DNA of 64,000 nucleotides from Pseudidiomarina tainanensis (GCF_004214835.1 NZ_PIQJ01000001.1:1178001-1242000); one strand, 5' to 3'; counted from the stretch's first letter, positions 27,088 through 36,944 are shown. A program made the numbers and translations. The notes: generated by a model from the letters alone, not told the origin.

Positions 27088-29709
27088 CTAATTTGTCGCT
27101 AAACTTTGACTGATTTTTTCGTCTAAATCGGTCGCTAAATTGGGTATTTTTTGTAGTTGCTCTAGTTCTGCTTTTAACAACTGTTGTCGATGCGAATCAA
27201 ATCGGCGCCATTGTGTTAACGGTGTCACGAGACGCGCTGCAACTTGCGGATTCTTATCGTTCAAATAACGAATCATGGCACTTGTCATTCTATACCCTGC
27301 TCCGTCTTGACGATGGAACTGCGTCATATTACGACCAAAACTGGCCATTAATGCGTATTGGCGGTTCGGGTTGTTACGATCGAACTTCGCATGTTGTTGT
27401 AGCTCCGCAACACGTTCAACCACTTCTGGTTGTGGTGCACTGGACTGAATGGCAAACCATTTATCTAAAACTAACGGGGTGTCCTGCCATTGCTTTTCAA
27501 AAGCATCAAGCAATTGTTGTTGGCAGGACAGCTGTAAGTGAACGGCTATCTGCAATGCACTTTGTTGTGCGGTCATATTATCTGCCTGATGATAATACTC
27601 GGCGACCACGGCACTATACTGTGCAGGCGCATGCAAAGCGATATAGTACAGTGACGTGTGCAACCAGCTACGCTGCCCAATTTCAGCGCCAGTTAATTGA
27701 TATTCTGCGATGTTTCTAGCATCCCAAACGCCTTTAAAAACATCAAATAGCTTTGCAGCTAACTGTTGGCGTAATTCTTGAACAGCAGTAAAAATTGCAT
27801 CCAACGGAATTTCTGTCGAATAATACTCTGCTATTTCTTCAACGGTCGGTGGTGTAAACACGAACGATTTCAACGCAGGATCTACATTCGCTTGCGCAAA
27901 TTTTGTAAACGCTTCAGCCACTGACTCCGGCAATACCAATGGTGATTGTTGCGCCACTGCGTCGCAAATTAATTTTACATAAATATGCTGTGCAGCCTCC
28001 CAACGAGAAACTTCCTGATCCGCGTGGCTTAATAAAACCAGATTATCTGTAAAAGATTGTACGGCATCTAATTTAATTGGAGCGCTGAAGTTTTCTAATA
28101 AGGCCACCACTGGGCGCTCAGGCAGATTCGGAATAACAACGGTTGCTTGCGCTTCGGTGAATTCAAACAATGTGCTACCAGATTCATGCTCTCGTAGCTG
28201 GTTGCTTACCAGCGTGAGTTTTTCTCCCTCTTTTGAGTAGGCGCTTAAAAGTACTGGGATATGAACTGGTAGTTTAGTTGCTTGGCCTGGCGTTGGTGGC
28301 GTTGTCTGACTGAAGTTTAACGTTAATGTTTGAGCGTGCTCATCATATACTTGCTCAACGCGAACAGTCGGCGTGCCGGCTTGACTATACCACCGCTTAA
28401 ACGTTTGTAAGTCGGCCTGATTCGCATCTGCCATGGCGGCCACGAAATCATCACACGTTACCGCTTGTCCGTCGTGACGTTCAACATATAGCCGCATGCC
28501 CTTTTGGAAACCACCCTCCCCAAGCAAAGTGTGTAACATTCGAATAACTTCGGCGCCTTTGTTATATACCGTCACCGTATAAAAGTTATTCATCTCAACC
28601 ACTTTGTCAGGTCGAATTGGATGCGCCATCGGGCTCGCATCTTCGTTGAATTGATGCGTTCGCATAATGCGAATAGCGTCAATACGATTCACTGAGCGTG
28701 AACCTAAATCAGAACTAAATTCTTGATCTCGAAAGACGGTTAAGCCCTCTTTTAAACTTAACTGGAACCAATCACGGCAAGTAATTCGGTTCCCCGTCCA
28801 GTTATGGAAATACTCGTGTCCTATCACCGACTCAACGTTTAAAAAGTCTTGGTCTGTCGCGGTTTTAGCATCGGCCAATACATAGCGCGAATTGAACACA
28901 TTCAGCCCTTTATTCTCCATGGCACCCATGTTGAAAAAATCCACCGCGACAATCATATAAATATCGAGGTCGTATTCGAGATTAAATCGTTGTTCGTCCC
29001 AACGCATCGCATTTTTGAGCGAGAGCATGGCGTAATCGGCTTGTTTGAGATTCCCTTTATCAACAAACAATTCAAGACTAACGTCGCGACCGGTGCGTGT
29101 TCTAAACGTATCTTTTAATACATCGAAATCACCGGCAACGAGCGCAAACAAATATGCCGGTTTTGGGTGTGGATCATGCCATTTCACCCAATGCGTGCCG
29201 TCGTTATTATTACCTTGTTCGACATTATTGCCGTTACTCAGTAAATAAGGATAGTCTTGCTTGTTCGCAATGATTGTTGTGGTGAACTCAGCTAGTACGT
29301 CCGGACGATCGAGGTAATAGGTAATACGTCGAAAACCTTCCGCTTCGCATTGCGTACAGAATGCACCACCTGATTTATACAACCCTTCTAAGGCTGTGTT
29401 AGCAGCTGGATTTATCGTATTGGTAATCACTAGTTCAAATGGCGAGTCTGGCACTTGACGAATCTCAAGATACTTATCGCTAACAACATACTCATCTGAA
29501 CTTAACGCGTCGCCATTAATAATAACCGTTTGCAATGACAGGTGCTCACCATGCAAACGAAGCATGGCGCTTTGTTGTTGCGGTACAACACGCATACGAC
29601 TCGTTACCCGTGTGCACTGTTCATCAAGTTCAAAGGTTAAATCAATACTCTGAATTAGAAATTCCGGAGCGCGGTAATCGCTCCGGAATTTTGCTGCTGT
29701 TATTGTCAT
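27088..29709 (-). CDS. pepN: Aminopeptidase N (M1 family)
   Basis: An 873-residue zinc aminopeptidase matching E. coli PepN (870 aa). The substrate-anchoring GAMEN sequence occurs in FFNMGAMENKGLNVF, and the zinc site in VIGHEYFHNWTGNRITC with the third ligand in LKEGLTVFRDQEF. The PepN-type C-terminal helical domain follows. It removes N-terminal residues from many peptides in the cytoplasm and is a main aminopeptidase. It starts 22 bp after the NhaC gene stop, so NSS transporter-NhaC-PepN look like one unit for peptide and amino-acid use. Confidence 0.97.
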   Translation of the reverse strand: MTITAAKFRSDYRAPEFLIQSIDLTFELDEQCTRVTSRMRVVPQQQSAMLRLHGEHLSLQTVIINGDALSSDEYVVSDKYLEIRQVPDSPFELVITNTINPAANTALEGLYKSGGAFCTQCEAEGFRRITYYLDRPDVLAEFTTTIIANKQDYPYLLSNGNNVEQGNNNDGTHWVKWHDPHPKPAYLFALVAGDFDVLKDTFRTRTGRDVSLELFVDKGNLKQADYAMLSLKNAMRWDEQRFNLEYDLDIYMIVAVDFFNMGAMENKGLNVFNSRYVLADAKTATDQDFLNVESVIGHEYFHNWTGNRITCRDWFQLSLKEGLTVFRDQEFSSDLGSRSVNRIDAIRIMRTHQFNEDASPMAHPIRPDKVVEMNNFYTVTVYNKGAEVIRMLHTLLGEGGFQKGMRLYVERHDGQAVTCDDFVAAMADANQADLQTFKRWYSQAGTPTVRVEQVYDEHAQTLTLNFSQTTPPTPGQATKLPVHIPVLLSAYSKEGEKLTLVSNQLREHESGSTLFEFTEAQATVVIPNLPERPVVALLENFSAPIKLDAVQSFTDNLVLLSHADQEVSRWEAAQHIYVKLICDAVAQQSPLVLPESVAEAFTKFAQANVDPALKSFVFTPPTVEEIAEYYSTEIPLDAIFTAVQELRQQLAAKLFDVFKGVWDARNIAEYQLTGAEIGQRSWLHTSLYYIALHAPAQYSAVVAEYYHQADNMTAQQSALQIAVHLQLSCQQQLLDAFEKQWQDTPLVLDKWFAIQSSAPQPEVVERVAELQQHAKFDRNNPNRQYALMASFGRNMTQFHRQDGAGYRMTSAMIRYLNDKNPQVAARLVTPLTQWRRFDSHRQQLLKAELEQLQKIPNLATDLDEKISQSLATN

Positions 29710-29731
29710 AACGACCTATATTCTGACTAAT

Positions 29732-31195
29732 TTAAGTGGCGCTTTTGGGCGCTGGTAAACGCAATATACGAATACCTGTGTAGGCATAAAATAATGCGAT
29801 TAATGGGGTTATCCAATTAAAGAATGCAAACGGCGCATAAATCCATGGGCTTACGCCAAGCGCACCCATCATAAATGCACCACAGGTATTCCATGGTATT
29901 AATGCCGATGTAAGTGTTGCGCTATCTTCAAGCGTACGTGACAGCAAACGCGGATCAAGACCGCGACGTTCGAACTCTTCACGATACATACGCCCTGGCA
30001 AAACAATAGCCATATATTGGTCAGCGGTTAGCACGTTGGCACCAAAACAAGTGAACAACGTAGCTGCAATGAGGCTGCCAAGGGATTTTACATAGCCGAG
30101 CATGCCGGAAATTAAGCGTTGTAAGAGACCAAGCTTCTCCATGATCGCGCCAAACGTCATGGCACTTAGAATCAACCAAACGGTATTGAGCATGCTCGAC
30201 ATACCACCACCGCTTAATAAATCATCCAAATCAGCAGAGCCAGTCTCAATGGTCACGCCATCGCTAAGTGCGGTCCAAACCACTTTGACCGTTGCAACAA
30301 CTGAAGTATCACCACCTGCCAGTTTACTTACCATTTCTGGCTGAAATATGAGCGCCCACACGCCACCGAGCAAGGCTCCGAAGAATACTGTTGGAAGCGC
30401 TGGTTTTCGCGTTGCTGCTAAATACAAAAGAACGAGCAACGGAACTAGCATCACCCACCCGATATTAAAGGTGTTACGCAGCTCTAACTGCATCCGCTCA
30501 AGCTCGAGTAAGCTGACTGAATTGTCGGCATTAAAACCTAAGAACACGAAAATAATTAGCGTAATAATAAATGCAGGGCCGGCGGTGTACGCCATATAAC
30601 GAATGTGTGCGAACAACTCAGTACCAGCTACGGCTGGTGCTAAGTTGGTGGTATCACTTAAAGGTGACATTTTGTCACCAAAGTATGCGCCTGAGACCAC
30701 AGCACCAGCGGTAATTGCTGGTGATAAATCCATACCCGCCGCAACGCCCATTAACGCCACACCGATAGTTGCGGCGGTGGTCCATGAGCTACCAATAGCG
30801 AGTGAGATAATGGCACAAATCAGCGCCGTCGCAGCATAAAACCAGCTCGGGTTAAGTAACTCGAGACCAAAATAGATCATGCTCGGCACAGTACCGGCTA
30901 ACAACCACGTCCCGATGAGTGAACCTACGGCTAATATAATTAACAAGGCACCTAGGGCAACTGAAATACCCTCTTTGATACCATCTTCAATTTGTTCCCA
31001 TGATACTTTGTTATAGAAACCGATTGCTAATGCAACGCCGGCAGCAACCCATAGGGCTATCTGATTTGGTCCGTAGGATGAATCTTCACCGTAGAAGTAT
31101 ACCGACAGTGCTAACATTAAAATCAATGCTAACAGCGGTAATGCTGCTTGCAGAATGGTTGGAGTACGCAGCTCCACCTTTGTTGTATTTTGCAT
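29732..31195 (-). CDS. NhaC-family Na+/H+ antiporter
   Basis: A 487-residue inner-membrane protein with about 11-12 hydrophobic helices. Family features include VVSGAYFGDKMSPLSDTTNLAPA (a metal-site region with DK and DTTN) and the C-terminal DSATLTSALIPWNTCGAFM. NhaC proteins exchange Na+ for H+ or, in some branches, malate/lactate or amino-acid-related substrates. The neighbour upstream is a sodium-coupled NSS symporter and downstream is pepN, so sodium homeostasis linked to amino-acid uptake is a reasonable inference. The ion specificity cannot be read from sequence. Confidence 0.9.
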   Translation of the reverse strand: MQNTTKVELRTPTILQAALPLLALILMLALSVYFYGEDSSYGPNQIALWVAAGVALAIGFYNKVSWEQIEDGIKEGISVALGALLIILAVGSLIGTWLLAGTVPSMIYFGLELLNPSWFYAATALICAIISLAIGSSWTTAATIGVALMGVAAGMDLSPAITAGAVVSGAYFGDKMSPLSDTTNLAPAVAGTELFAHIRYMAYTAGPAFIITLIIFVFLGFNADNSVSLLELERMQLELRNTFNIGWVMLVPLLVLLYLAATRKPALPTVFFGALLGGVWALIFQPEMVSKLAGGDTSVVATVKVVWTALSDGVTIETGSADLDDLLSGGGMSSMLNTVWLILSAMTFGAIMEKLGLLQRLISGMLGYVKSLGSLIAATLFTCFGANVLTADQYMAIVLPGRMYREEFERRGLDPRLLSRTLEDSATLTSALIPWNTCGAFMMGALGVSPWIYAPFAFFNWITPLIALFYAYTGIRILRLPAPKSAT

Positions 31196-31217
31196 AAATA
31201 GTCTCTAAAGCCAAAAA

Positions 31218-32600
31218 TTAAAATCGAATAATACCGATCAGTTGTAGAAAAATCAGAATAATTGCTATCGGCGCCAAATAGCGCACGATGAAGTGCCAAA
31301 TTTTAAATACCAATGGTTGCGTACCCAATTCGTCTTGGCTGTATGTACTCTTCATCACCCAGCCTGCAAAAACAGCAAGTAATAGACCGCCAAGTGGTAA
31401 TAACACGTTGGATGTCGTGTAATCTATTACGTCAAACCAGCTTTTTAATTCCTTGTCACCCACCTGCCAGCTAATTTGCGTCCAATCCGCGCCGCTAAAG
31501 CTGTAGATGGTCACCTGCCCCAGTAACCATAAAGTAAAACCAGCAGCCATTGTTGCGGTCCAGCGACCTAGATTAAATCGCTCTTCTAAAAAAGCGACGG
31601 CTGATTCAATCATGGCAATTGCCGAAGTAAAAGCGGCAATAACGAGCATAATGAAAAAGACGGTTCCTAGAGCGGCACCGCCAGGCATTTGGCTGAAGGC
31701 AACAGGCAGCGTTTGAAAAATAAGGCCTGGGCCTGCTTCTGGGGTTAATTGACTGCCAAAAACAATAGGGAAAATAGCCAAGCCTGCTAGTAGCGCGACA
31801 AATGTATCTGCTAAAGCAACCCAAAGCGAGGTTTGGATAATTGAAGTCGATTTTGATAAGTACGCGCCGTACATAATGACGACGCCAGAGGCTAATCCGA
31901 GCGAGAAGAAGGCATGACCAAGCGCTAACATAACGCCGTTTATTGATAACTCTGAAAAGTCTGGAGCGAACATAAATTCGATGGCTGCGCCGAAATCACC
32001 GATATAGGCCGCATAGCCTGCGAGACCGATCAACAGAATAACCATCGCCGGCAACATCCACGATACTGCCCGCTCTAAGCCATCCTTGATGCCATTACCG
32101 ACGACCAAAACAACACCTACGATAATGGCCGCATGCCAGACAGTAAGACGAGCTGATGAACTGACTAAACTACCGAAAATATCGCTAATTTGTGCAACAC
32201 TGGCACCGGTAAAAGAGCCACTCGCGGCTTCAACCACGTAGGCAAGTGCCCAACCGGCAATAACTGCATAAAAACTCAGAACTAAGAAGCCAGTTGCCAT
32301 GCCCAGCCAACCGGTTATCTGCCAGAATTTGCTGCGTCCAGACTCCTGAGCGACTTTAAGTGCCGCATAACCTGGACTATGCCGACCGCGTCGACCGATA
32401 ACGATTTCTGCAATCATGACCGGTAATCCAATACCCGCTATACACAAAAGGTAAACGAGCACAAATGCCCCACCCCCGTTTTCACCAGTGATATAGGGGA
32501 ATTTCCAAATATTCCCAAGCCCAACGGCTGCTGCAGTAGAGGCAAGAATAAATAGTAATCGGCTCGACCAGCGATTGGCGATTGAAGGTGACTCATGCAT
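31218..32600 (-). CDS. Sodium-dependent NSS (SNF) family transporter
   Basis: A 460-residue secondary transporter with the LeuT fold. TM1 contains the signature AVGLGNIWKFPYITGENGGGAF with the unwound GLGN region that binds sodium and substrate. About 11 helices are visible, as in many bacterial NSS proteins lacking TM12. Substrates in the family are amino acids or related amines taken up with Na+. It is the first gene of a unit with the NhaC antiporter, 22 bp apart. A prc terminator lies just upstream. The amino acid transported is not known. Confidence 0.92.
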   Translation of the reverse strand: MHESPSIANRWSSRLLFILASTAAAVGLGNIWKFPYITGENGGGAFVLVYLLCIAGIGLPVMIAEIVIGRRGRHSPGYAALKVAQESGRSKFWQITGWLGMATGFLVLSFYAVIAGWALAYVVEAASGSFTGASVAQISDIFGSLVSSSARLTVWHAAIIVGVVLVVGNGIKDGLERAVSWMLPAMVILLIGLAGYAAYIGDFGAAIEFMFAPDFSELSINGVMLALGHAFFSLGLASGVVIMYGAYLSKSTSIIQTSLWVALADTFVALLAGLAIFPIVFGSQLTPEAGPGLIFQTLPVAFSQMPGGAALGTVFFIMLVIAAFTSAIAMIESAVAFLEERFNLGRWTATMAAGFTLWLLGQVTIYSFSGADWTQISWQVGDKELKSWFDVIDYTTSNVLLPLGGLLLAVFAGWVMKSTYSQDELGTQPLVFKIWHFIVRYLAPIAIILIFLQLIGIIRF

Positions 32601-32642
32601 GGGTGTTGTTGTCCGTATTTTATTATCGTTGTTATTTTTATA

Positions 32643-32667
32643 AAAAAGCCGCGATACGCGGCTTTTT
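32643..32667 (-). terminator. Terminator after prc
   Basis: AAAAAGCCGCG and CGCGGCTTTTT form an 11-bp stem around ATA, with a T run on the minus strand, 22 bp past the prc stop. Confidence 0.85.
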
Positions 32668-32689
32668 GTAACTTACTATTCGCAATAAA

Positions 32690-34756
32690 TTAGTTCATCG
32701 CCAATTTATGTGCATCAATCAGGGCAAAACTTAAACTAACTGTTTCTTCAAGGTAAGGGTCATCGATTTCTAAATCAGTCGGAATATCCTCAACTTTTTC
32801 AACAGGTTCTTTGCCTAAACGTTCCAAGCGAGCATTGGCACGCTGTAGTTTTTTCTTTTCATCACGCGCTTGTTCTGCTTTACGTTCATCCAAAACTAAG
32901 CTCACCCACGTTTTATCTTTCTCGGCTTGGTATTCTTCAATATCTTGAAAAATAAACTTGAATTCAGGATTGCTTGCCACCTGAGAGTCAAGCTTGCTCT
33001 GCCATTGTTGAAACTTGGTGGTTGGTAAAACGTTTAGCGGTTCATATTTCGCTGCAGGTAATTGATCCCACGGCAACGCATTCTCTTGGCTGCTTTCACC
33101 AAACTCTTCGGCATCAATAATTGACGGCAAGGTTAAATCAGGTACCACGCCACGCATTTGCGTACTACCGCCATTAATGCGATAGAATTTGGCAATCGTG
33201 AACTGCACACTGCCTAACGGTTCGTCGTAATTATCAAATGGATACATTTGTAATGCACGATGATGCTGAACGGTACCTTTACCGTAGGTATTTTCACCTA
33301 CAATAATCGCCCGTTGATAATCTTGTAGCGCCGCCGCAAAAATTTCTGACGCTGACGCACTGTACCGATCTACCATCACCATCAATGGACCATCATAATA
33401 GGTTTTGCCATCACGGTCGCCATTGATATCTCGTCGCTTACGACCATCTAAAATCTGTACCACTGGGCCCTTATCAATAAACAAACCCGTTAATGAAATC
33501 GCTTCGGCTAATGAACCACCACCGTTACCACGCAAATCAATGACGATACCCTCAACGTCTTGTTGCTGTGCATCGGCAATCAGTTTTTCAACGTTTTCAG
33601 TTAACCCGTTGTAGAAACCAGGAATTTCGATGACGCCCATTTTACGACCGGCATACTTGCCTTCTTCAGGCGATTCAATTTCAAGTTTCGCGGCACGATC
33701 TTCGAGTTTAACCTTGTCGCGGACAATCGCGATCTCAGTTGGTGTGCTACCTGCACTCTGGTTGGCTTTGATGACTTGCAGAATGACGGTTGACCCCTTC
33801 GGACCTTTAATTAGCTCAACAACTTCATCAAGTCGCCAGCCGATAACGTCTATAAACTCGGGCTTTTTTTCATCGCCTTGGGCAACACCAACAATCTTGT
33901 CGTCAACCGCTAATTCACCGCTTTTATCGGCTGGGCCGCCTGGTACGAGGCTGCGGATTACCGTGTAATCATACTCGGCTTGCAACACAGCACCGATACC
34001 TTCAAGCGACAAATTCATATTTTGCTCAAAGCGTTCGGCGTTACTTGGCGATAAATAGCTGGTGTGCGCTTCAACACTTCGTGCAAAAGCATTCATCACG
34101 GTTTGAAAAACGTCTTCACTATTGGTTTGCGTTAAGCGTTTTAACGCATTGTTATAGCGTTTACCGAGCGTTTCCACCACTTCTGGCCACTCTTTACCTG
34201 CCAGAGTGAGGTTTAAAGCATCGTATTTAACGCGCTGACGCCAAAGCTCATCGAGTTCCGATGTGGTAGTTGCCCATTCGGCATCCTCGCGTTGAAAGTG
34301 ATATTTATCATTGGCAACGGTGAAATCAAAAGGCTGATCTTCATCAAGTAAAGATAACGCATAGGTATAGCGCTCAAAGCGCCGATCGAGTGATTTACTG
34401 TAAAGTGAATAGGCGGCATTCAATTTACCAGTCAGAATCATATCGTCGAAGAGATGCTTGTATTCCTGAGCTTGTTCTACGTCTGCCGCCAGCATAAACA
34501 TCTTGCTGTAATCGAGCATTTCAAGATAACGCGCTAAAATTTGTTCGGACAGCTCATTATCAAGTTCCATTTGCTTAAAATGATCGCGTGTGAAAAAACG
34601 AGCCACACGACCACTGGCAACCGGGTGTTGCTCTTGTGGTTTCAATTGCGGTAACTCATCAGGAGAATGCGTCGGCGGTATCGCCACTGCTGCGGTTGAC
34701 ATAACCGCTGCCAGAGAAACGATTAAAGCACTCTTAAACTTCACACGCTTGGTCAT
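32690..34756 (-). CDS. prc: Tail-specific (C-terminal processing) protease Prc
   Basis: A 688-residue periplasmic S41 protease matching E. coli Prc (682 aa). A signal peptide covers 1-25. A PDZ domain (about 240-330; LEGIGAVLQAEYD, LVPGGPADKSG) precedes the protease core. The catalytic serine is in VDRYSASASEIFAAAL and the lysine in GENTYGKGTVQH, a Ser/Lys dyad. It trims the C-terminus of FtsI and degrades MepS with lipoprotein NlpI. It begins 12 bp after proQ, the conserved proQ-prc arrangement. Confidence 0.97.
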   Translation of the reverse strand: MTKRVKFKSALIVSLAAVMSTAAVAIPPTHSPDELPQLKPQEQHPVASGRVARFFTRDHFKQMELDNELSEQILARYLEMLDYSKMFMLAADVEQAQEYKHLFDDMILTGKLNAAYSLYSKSLDRRFERYTYALSLLDEDQPFDFTVANDKYHFQREDAEWATTTSELDELWRQRVKYDALNLTLAGKEWPEVVETLGKRYNNALKRLTQTNSEDVFQTVMNAFARSVEAHTSYLSPSNAERFEQNMNLSLEGIGAVLQAEYDYTVIRSLVPGGPADKSGELAVDDKIVGVAQGDEKKPEFIDVIGWRLDEVVELIKGPKGSTVILQVIKANQSAGSTPTEIAIVRDKVKLEDRAAKLEIESPEEGKYAGRKMGVIEIPGFYNGLTENVEKLIADAQQQDVEGIVIDLRGNGGGSLAEAISLTGLFIDKGPVVQILDGRKRRDINGDRDGKTYYDGPLMVMVDRYSASASEIFAAALQDYQRAIIVGENTYGKGTVQHHRALQMYPFDNYDEPLGSVQFTIAKFYRINGGSTQMRGVVPDLTLPSIIDAEEFGESSQENALPWDQLPAAKYEPLNVLPTTKFQQWQSKLDSQVASNPEFKFIFQDIEEYQAEKDKTWVSLVLDERKAEQARDEKKKLQRANARLERLGKEPVEKVEDIPTDLEIDDPYLEETVSLSFALIDAHKLAMN

Positions 34757-34768
34757 ATTTCCCTACTC

Positions 34769-35431
34769 CTATTTCGTGACAAATACAGCGTTTACATTCA
34801 CTTTGACCGTCAAGCCGTTTTGAAGTTGCACATAAATGTCATCGCGGTCGATTTCGGTAACTTGTCCTGCCACAGGTGATTGTCCAGCTTTAACCTGAAC
34901 TTGTTGACCAACTTGCAGTTCCGAACCAGTCACCGACTGGAGGTCCAGTTTAGCTGCAGGTTTTGGTTTAGTGGCTGGTGAAGCCTTTTTGGCAGGACGT
35001 TTCGCTCGCGCTTTGCGAGCTTCTTGTTTTGCCCCTGCAGTTTTGGGTGCTTTCGGCGCCTGCTCTTTACGTTTCTTAGCAGCTCGCTCAGCGGCAACAG
35101 CTTTTGATTCGGCTAACGTTTGCTCAGCATGCTGTTGATGCTCTTCTTCAATAATACCGGCCTCGGCACCATCAAGATCAACCCGTTTCGCACCAACTTT
35201 AACGCTACGCAGATACCGCCAACTATTAGTGTAGTGACGTAAAGCAGTACGCAACCGCGTTTTACTTACGGATTCATCGTTCTCTAAGCGCGTTGCGATA
35301 TCCTCAAAGATACCAATTTTTAATGGTTGCGCATCGCCTTCAAGTGAAAAACATTGTGGAAATTTCTCGGCAAGATAGGCAATTACTTCTTTGGTATTCG
35401 TAATCTTTTTAACGTCAGTCGTCATCTTCAT
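34769..35431 (-). CDS. proQ: RNA chaperone ProQ
   Basis: A 220-residue FinO-domain RNA-binding protein. The FinO domain spans about 8-115 (EVIAYLAEKFPQCFSL, KIGIFEDI, RTALRHYTNSWRYL). A Lys/Ala/Arg-rich disordered linker (about 120-170) precedes a C-terminal Tudor-like domain (VGQQVQVKAGQSPVAGQV). ProQ binds structured sRNAs and mRNA 3' ends. I start at the ATG at 35431, which has AGGA five bases upstream; a TTG one codon earlier and an ATG two codons later are possible. The start lies within the 3' end of the acidic small gene, indicating coupling. Confidence 0.95.
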   Translation of the reverse strand: MKMTTDVKKITNTKEVIAYLAEKFPQCFSLEGDAQPLKIGIFEDIATRLENDESVSKTRLRTALRHYTNSWRYLRSVKVGAKRVDLDGAEAGIIEEEHQQHAEQTLAESKAVAAERAAKKRKEQAPKAPKTAGAKQEARKARAKRPAKKASPATKPKPAAKLDLQSVTGSELQVGQQVQVKAGQSPVAGQVTEIDRDDIYVQLQNGLTVKVNVNAVFVTK

Positions 35432-35708
35432 CAAAATCCTGCTGACGTACGTCAGCTAGTTGCTCCATTATATACGCTTGCATTTCTTCGCTATCGAGTC
35501 CTAGTAATTCAGGATTTTCGATCCATTCGAAGAGGACGCGGCGTACAACTTCTTCTAATTGTTCTATGCTGTCATCAGCTTCACTATAATCGACAATGTA
35601 ATGCAACATTTCATTGAGTTGATCAGCCGCAGCCTCTTCATCCCCTTCAAAGAATCGCATGTCACTATAACTGACTAAATAAGCATAGATATCAAATTCA
35701 CTATACAT
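35415..35708 (-). CDS. Very acidic small protein coupled to proQ
   Basis: A 97-residue cytoplasmic protein that I do not recognise. It has about 30 Asp/Glu against four Arg and no Lys, and ends QQDFDEDDD. The body looks alpha-helical (MYSEFDIYAYLVSYSDMRFF, then helices around 25-45 and 47-64). Its stop lies 17 bp inside proQ, so ProQ translation probably depends on it. Acidic partners of RNA-binding proteins often mimic nucleic acid, but that is only a guess here. The next gene upstream is msrC. Confidence 0.75.
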   Translation of the reverse strand: MYSEFDIYAYLVSYSDMRFFEGDEEAAADQLNEMLHYIVDYSEADDSIEQLEEVVRRVLFEWIENPELLGLDSEEMQAYIMEQLADVRQQDFDEDDD

Positions 35709-35740
35709 ATCGATCTACTTGGCACGTTCGCAGTGAGTAA

Positions 35741-36202
35741 TTAACGCCAATTGAGTGTCTCAATAAAGCGACCTAACGCACTTAAACCATCGGCATCAGC
35801 TTGATTGAAACGCCCTACCGTTGGACTATCCAGATCAAATACTCCAACAACTTCATCATTAACTATCAACGGTACGACAACTTCTGAGTTTGACGCAGCG
35901 TCACAGGCAATATGCCCTTCAAAGTCATGAACGTCGACAACCAATTGTGTCACACGTGAATGTGCGGCCGTGCCGCAAACACCGCGCCCGAACGGAATTC
36001 TTAAACACGCCACTTTACCTTGAAACGGCCCTAACACCAAGGTTTCAGGTTCCCGTGTTAAGTAAAAGCCGACCCAATTGACATCTTCGAGAGCTTCATA
36101 AACTAACGCAGATAGATTACTTAGATTCGCAATAAGATCAGATTCGCCGTGGGTAATGGCCTTTGCTTGTTCTATTAATAATTCATAATCGGTGGTGTGC
36201 AT
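35741..36202 (-). CDS. msrC: Free methionine-(R)-sulfoxide reductase (GAF domain)
   Basis: A 153-residue single GAF-domain enzyme, the YebR/MsrC type, that reduces free Met-R-sulfoxide using thioredoxin. The cysteines of the family are present: KVACLRIPFGRGVCG supplies two, and HIACDAASNSEVVVP the third. NWVGFYL and GVFDLDSPTVGRF are the usual substrate-pocket and C-terminal signatures. It is cytoplasmic. The msrC-proQ-prc neighbourhood is partly shared with E. coli. Start by the ATG with no rival. Confidence 0.93.
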   Translation of the reverse strand: MHTTDYELLIEQAKAITHGESDLIANLSNLSALVYEALEDVNWVGFYLTREPETLVLGPFQGKVACLRIPFGRGVCGTAAHSRVTQLVVDVHDFEGHIACDAASNSEVVVPLIVNDEVVGVFDLDSPTVGRFNQADADGLSALGRFIETLNWR

Positions 36203-36212
36203 AGAGGTGTGC

Positions 36213-36503
36213 TCAGGCCTCGTTTGGGTTATTGAGAGAGAAGCTTGCGATAGTATTCTCGCCTTTTAAATCAGCTTTCATATCGCGCTTACTACGGGTA
36301 ACTAACTGGCCATCGGCGCCTACGCGAAATGGTTCTTCTGAAGGGCAATAACGCGCTTGATAGGCCATAACTAGCTGGATGCTGTGTTCACGCTGTTCAT
36401 CTGAGAGCTTTACACCGTCTGGCCACTTTCCCAGCTCAACGGCTTGTAGTAAGCGCTCAAAAATGTCTGGCGTAATGGAGGAGACTAAGTCGTCAAACTG
36501 CAT
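36213..36503 (-). CDS. YeaC-like protein (DUF1315)
   Basis: A 96-residue protein like E. coli YeaC: FDDLVSSITPDIFERLLQAV, ELGKWPDGVKLSDEQRE and LVMAYQARY are shared features. The function is unknown. I choose the ATG at 36503, with AAGGAG nine bases upstream; the open frame extends further but overlaps the previous gene. This ATG overlaps the zinc-ribbon gene stop (TAATG), so the pair is coupled. msrC follows after 10 bp. Confidence 0.88.
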   Translation of the reverse strand: MQFDDLVSSITPDIFERLLQAVELGKWPDGVKLSDEQREHSIQLVMAYQARYCPSEEPFRVGADGQLVTRSKRDMKADLKGENTIASFSLNNPNEA

Positions 36504-36832
36504 TAATTGCGACTCCTTTTCACAAAAACTAACCGAACTCGGTTCACCACGAACCATACTAACCCAGCAACCATTAAACCGTACGACACTTTAGCTGGCC
36601 ATGTTTCAGGCAGCGGTTGTTGGATAAAATAATACGTAAATGCGGCAATCGCGATCAGCAATGCCAACATCGATTGACCAACAATTTTTTCGCGTTTTGT
36701 TGCAAGCATTCGTTGCAGTTCACGCTCGCGCTCTTCATTAGATAAACCTGTCAGCTTAAACTCGCAGTGTGGGCATTCCGTAGCTTTGTCAGAAACGCGC
36801 TTGCGACACGCAGGACAATCGATTAACGCCAT
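36503..36832 (-). CDS. Zinc-ribbon protein with two membrane segments
   Basis: A 109-residue protein. Residues 6-23 form a zinc ribbon, CPAC at 6-9 and CPHC at 20-23. A charged helix (about 29-50) leads to two hydrophobic segments (about 53-68 and 80-95). The start at 36832 is supported by GAGGT at a good distance; a longer in-frame extension of 32 codons lacks support. Such C4 ribbon membrane proteins are widespread and uncharacterised. It is translationally linked to the yeaC-like gene downstream. Confidence 0.8.
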   Translation of the reverse strand: MALIDCPACRKRVSDKATECPHCEFKLTGLSNEERERELQRMLATKREKIVGQSMLALLIAIAAFTYYFIQQPLPETWPAKVSYGLMVAGLVWFVVNRVRLVFVKRSRN

Positions 36833-36913
36833 GATGACCTCATTTACTTCAACGTGAATAGGCAATATAAGGGATTTGGTCTTAAATTCAAGCACCACGC
36901 GGCTTTTACATAG

Positions 36914-36944
36914 ATTAAAACCCGCCAAAGCGGGTTTTAAATCA
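36914..36944 (-). terminator. Terminator after the AGCS transporter gene
   Basis: TTAAAACCCGC and GCGGGTTTTAA form a stem around CAAA, 14 bp past the transporter stop, with T residues on the minus strand. Confidence 0.75.

Noticed and set aside
27213-27719. 168-codon frame antisense to pepN
   Set aside because: Entirely within a complete pepN; no domain features or ribosome site.
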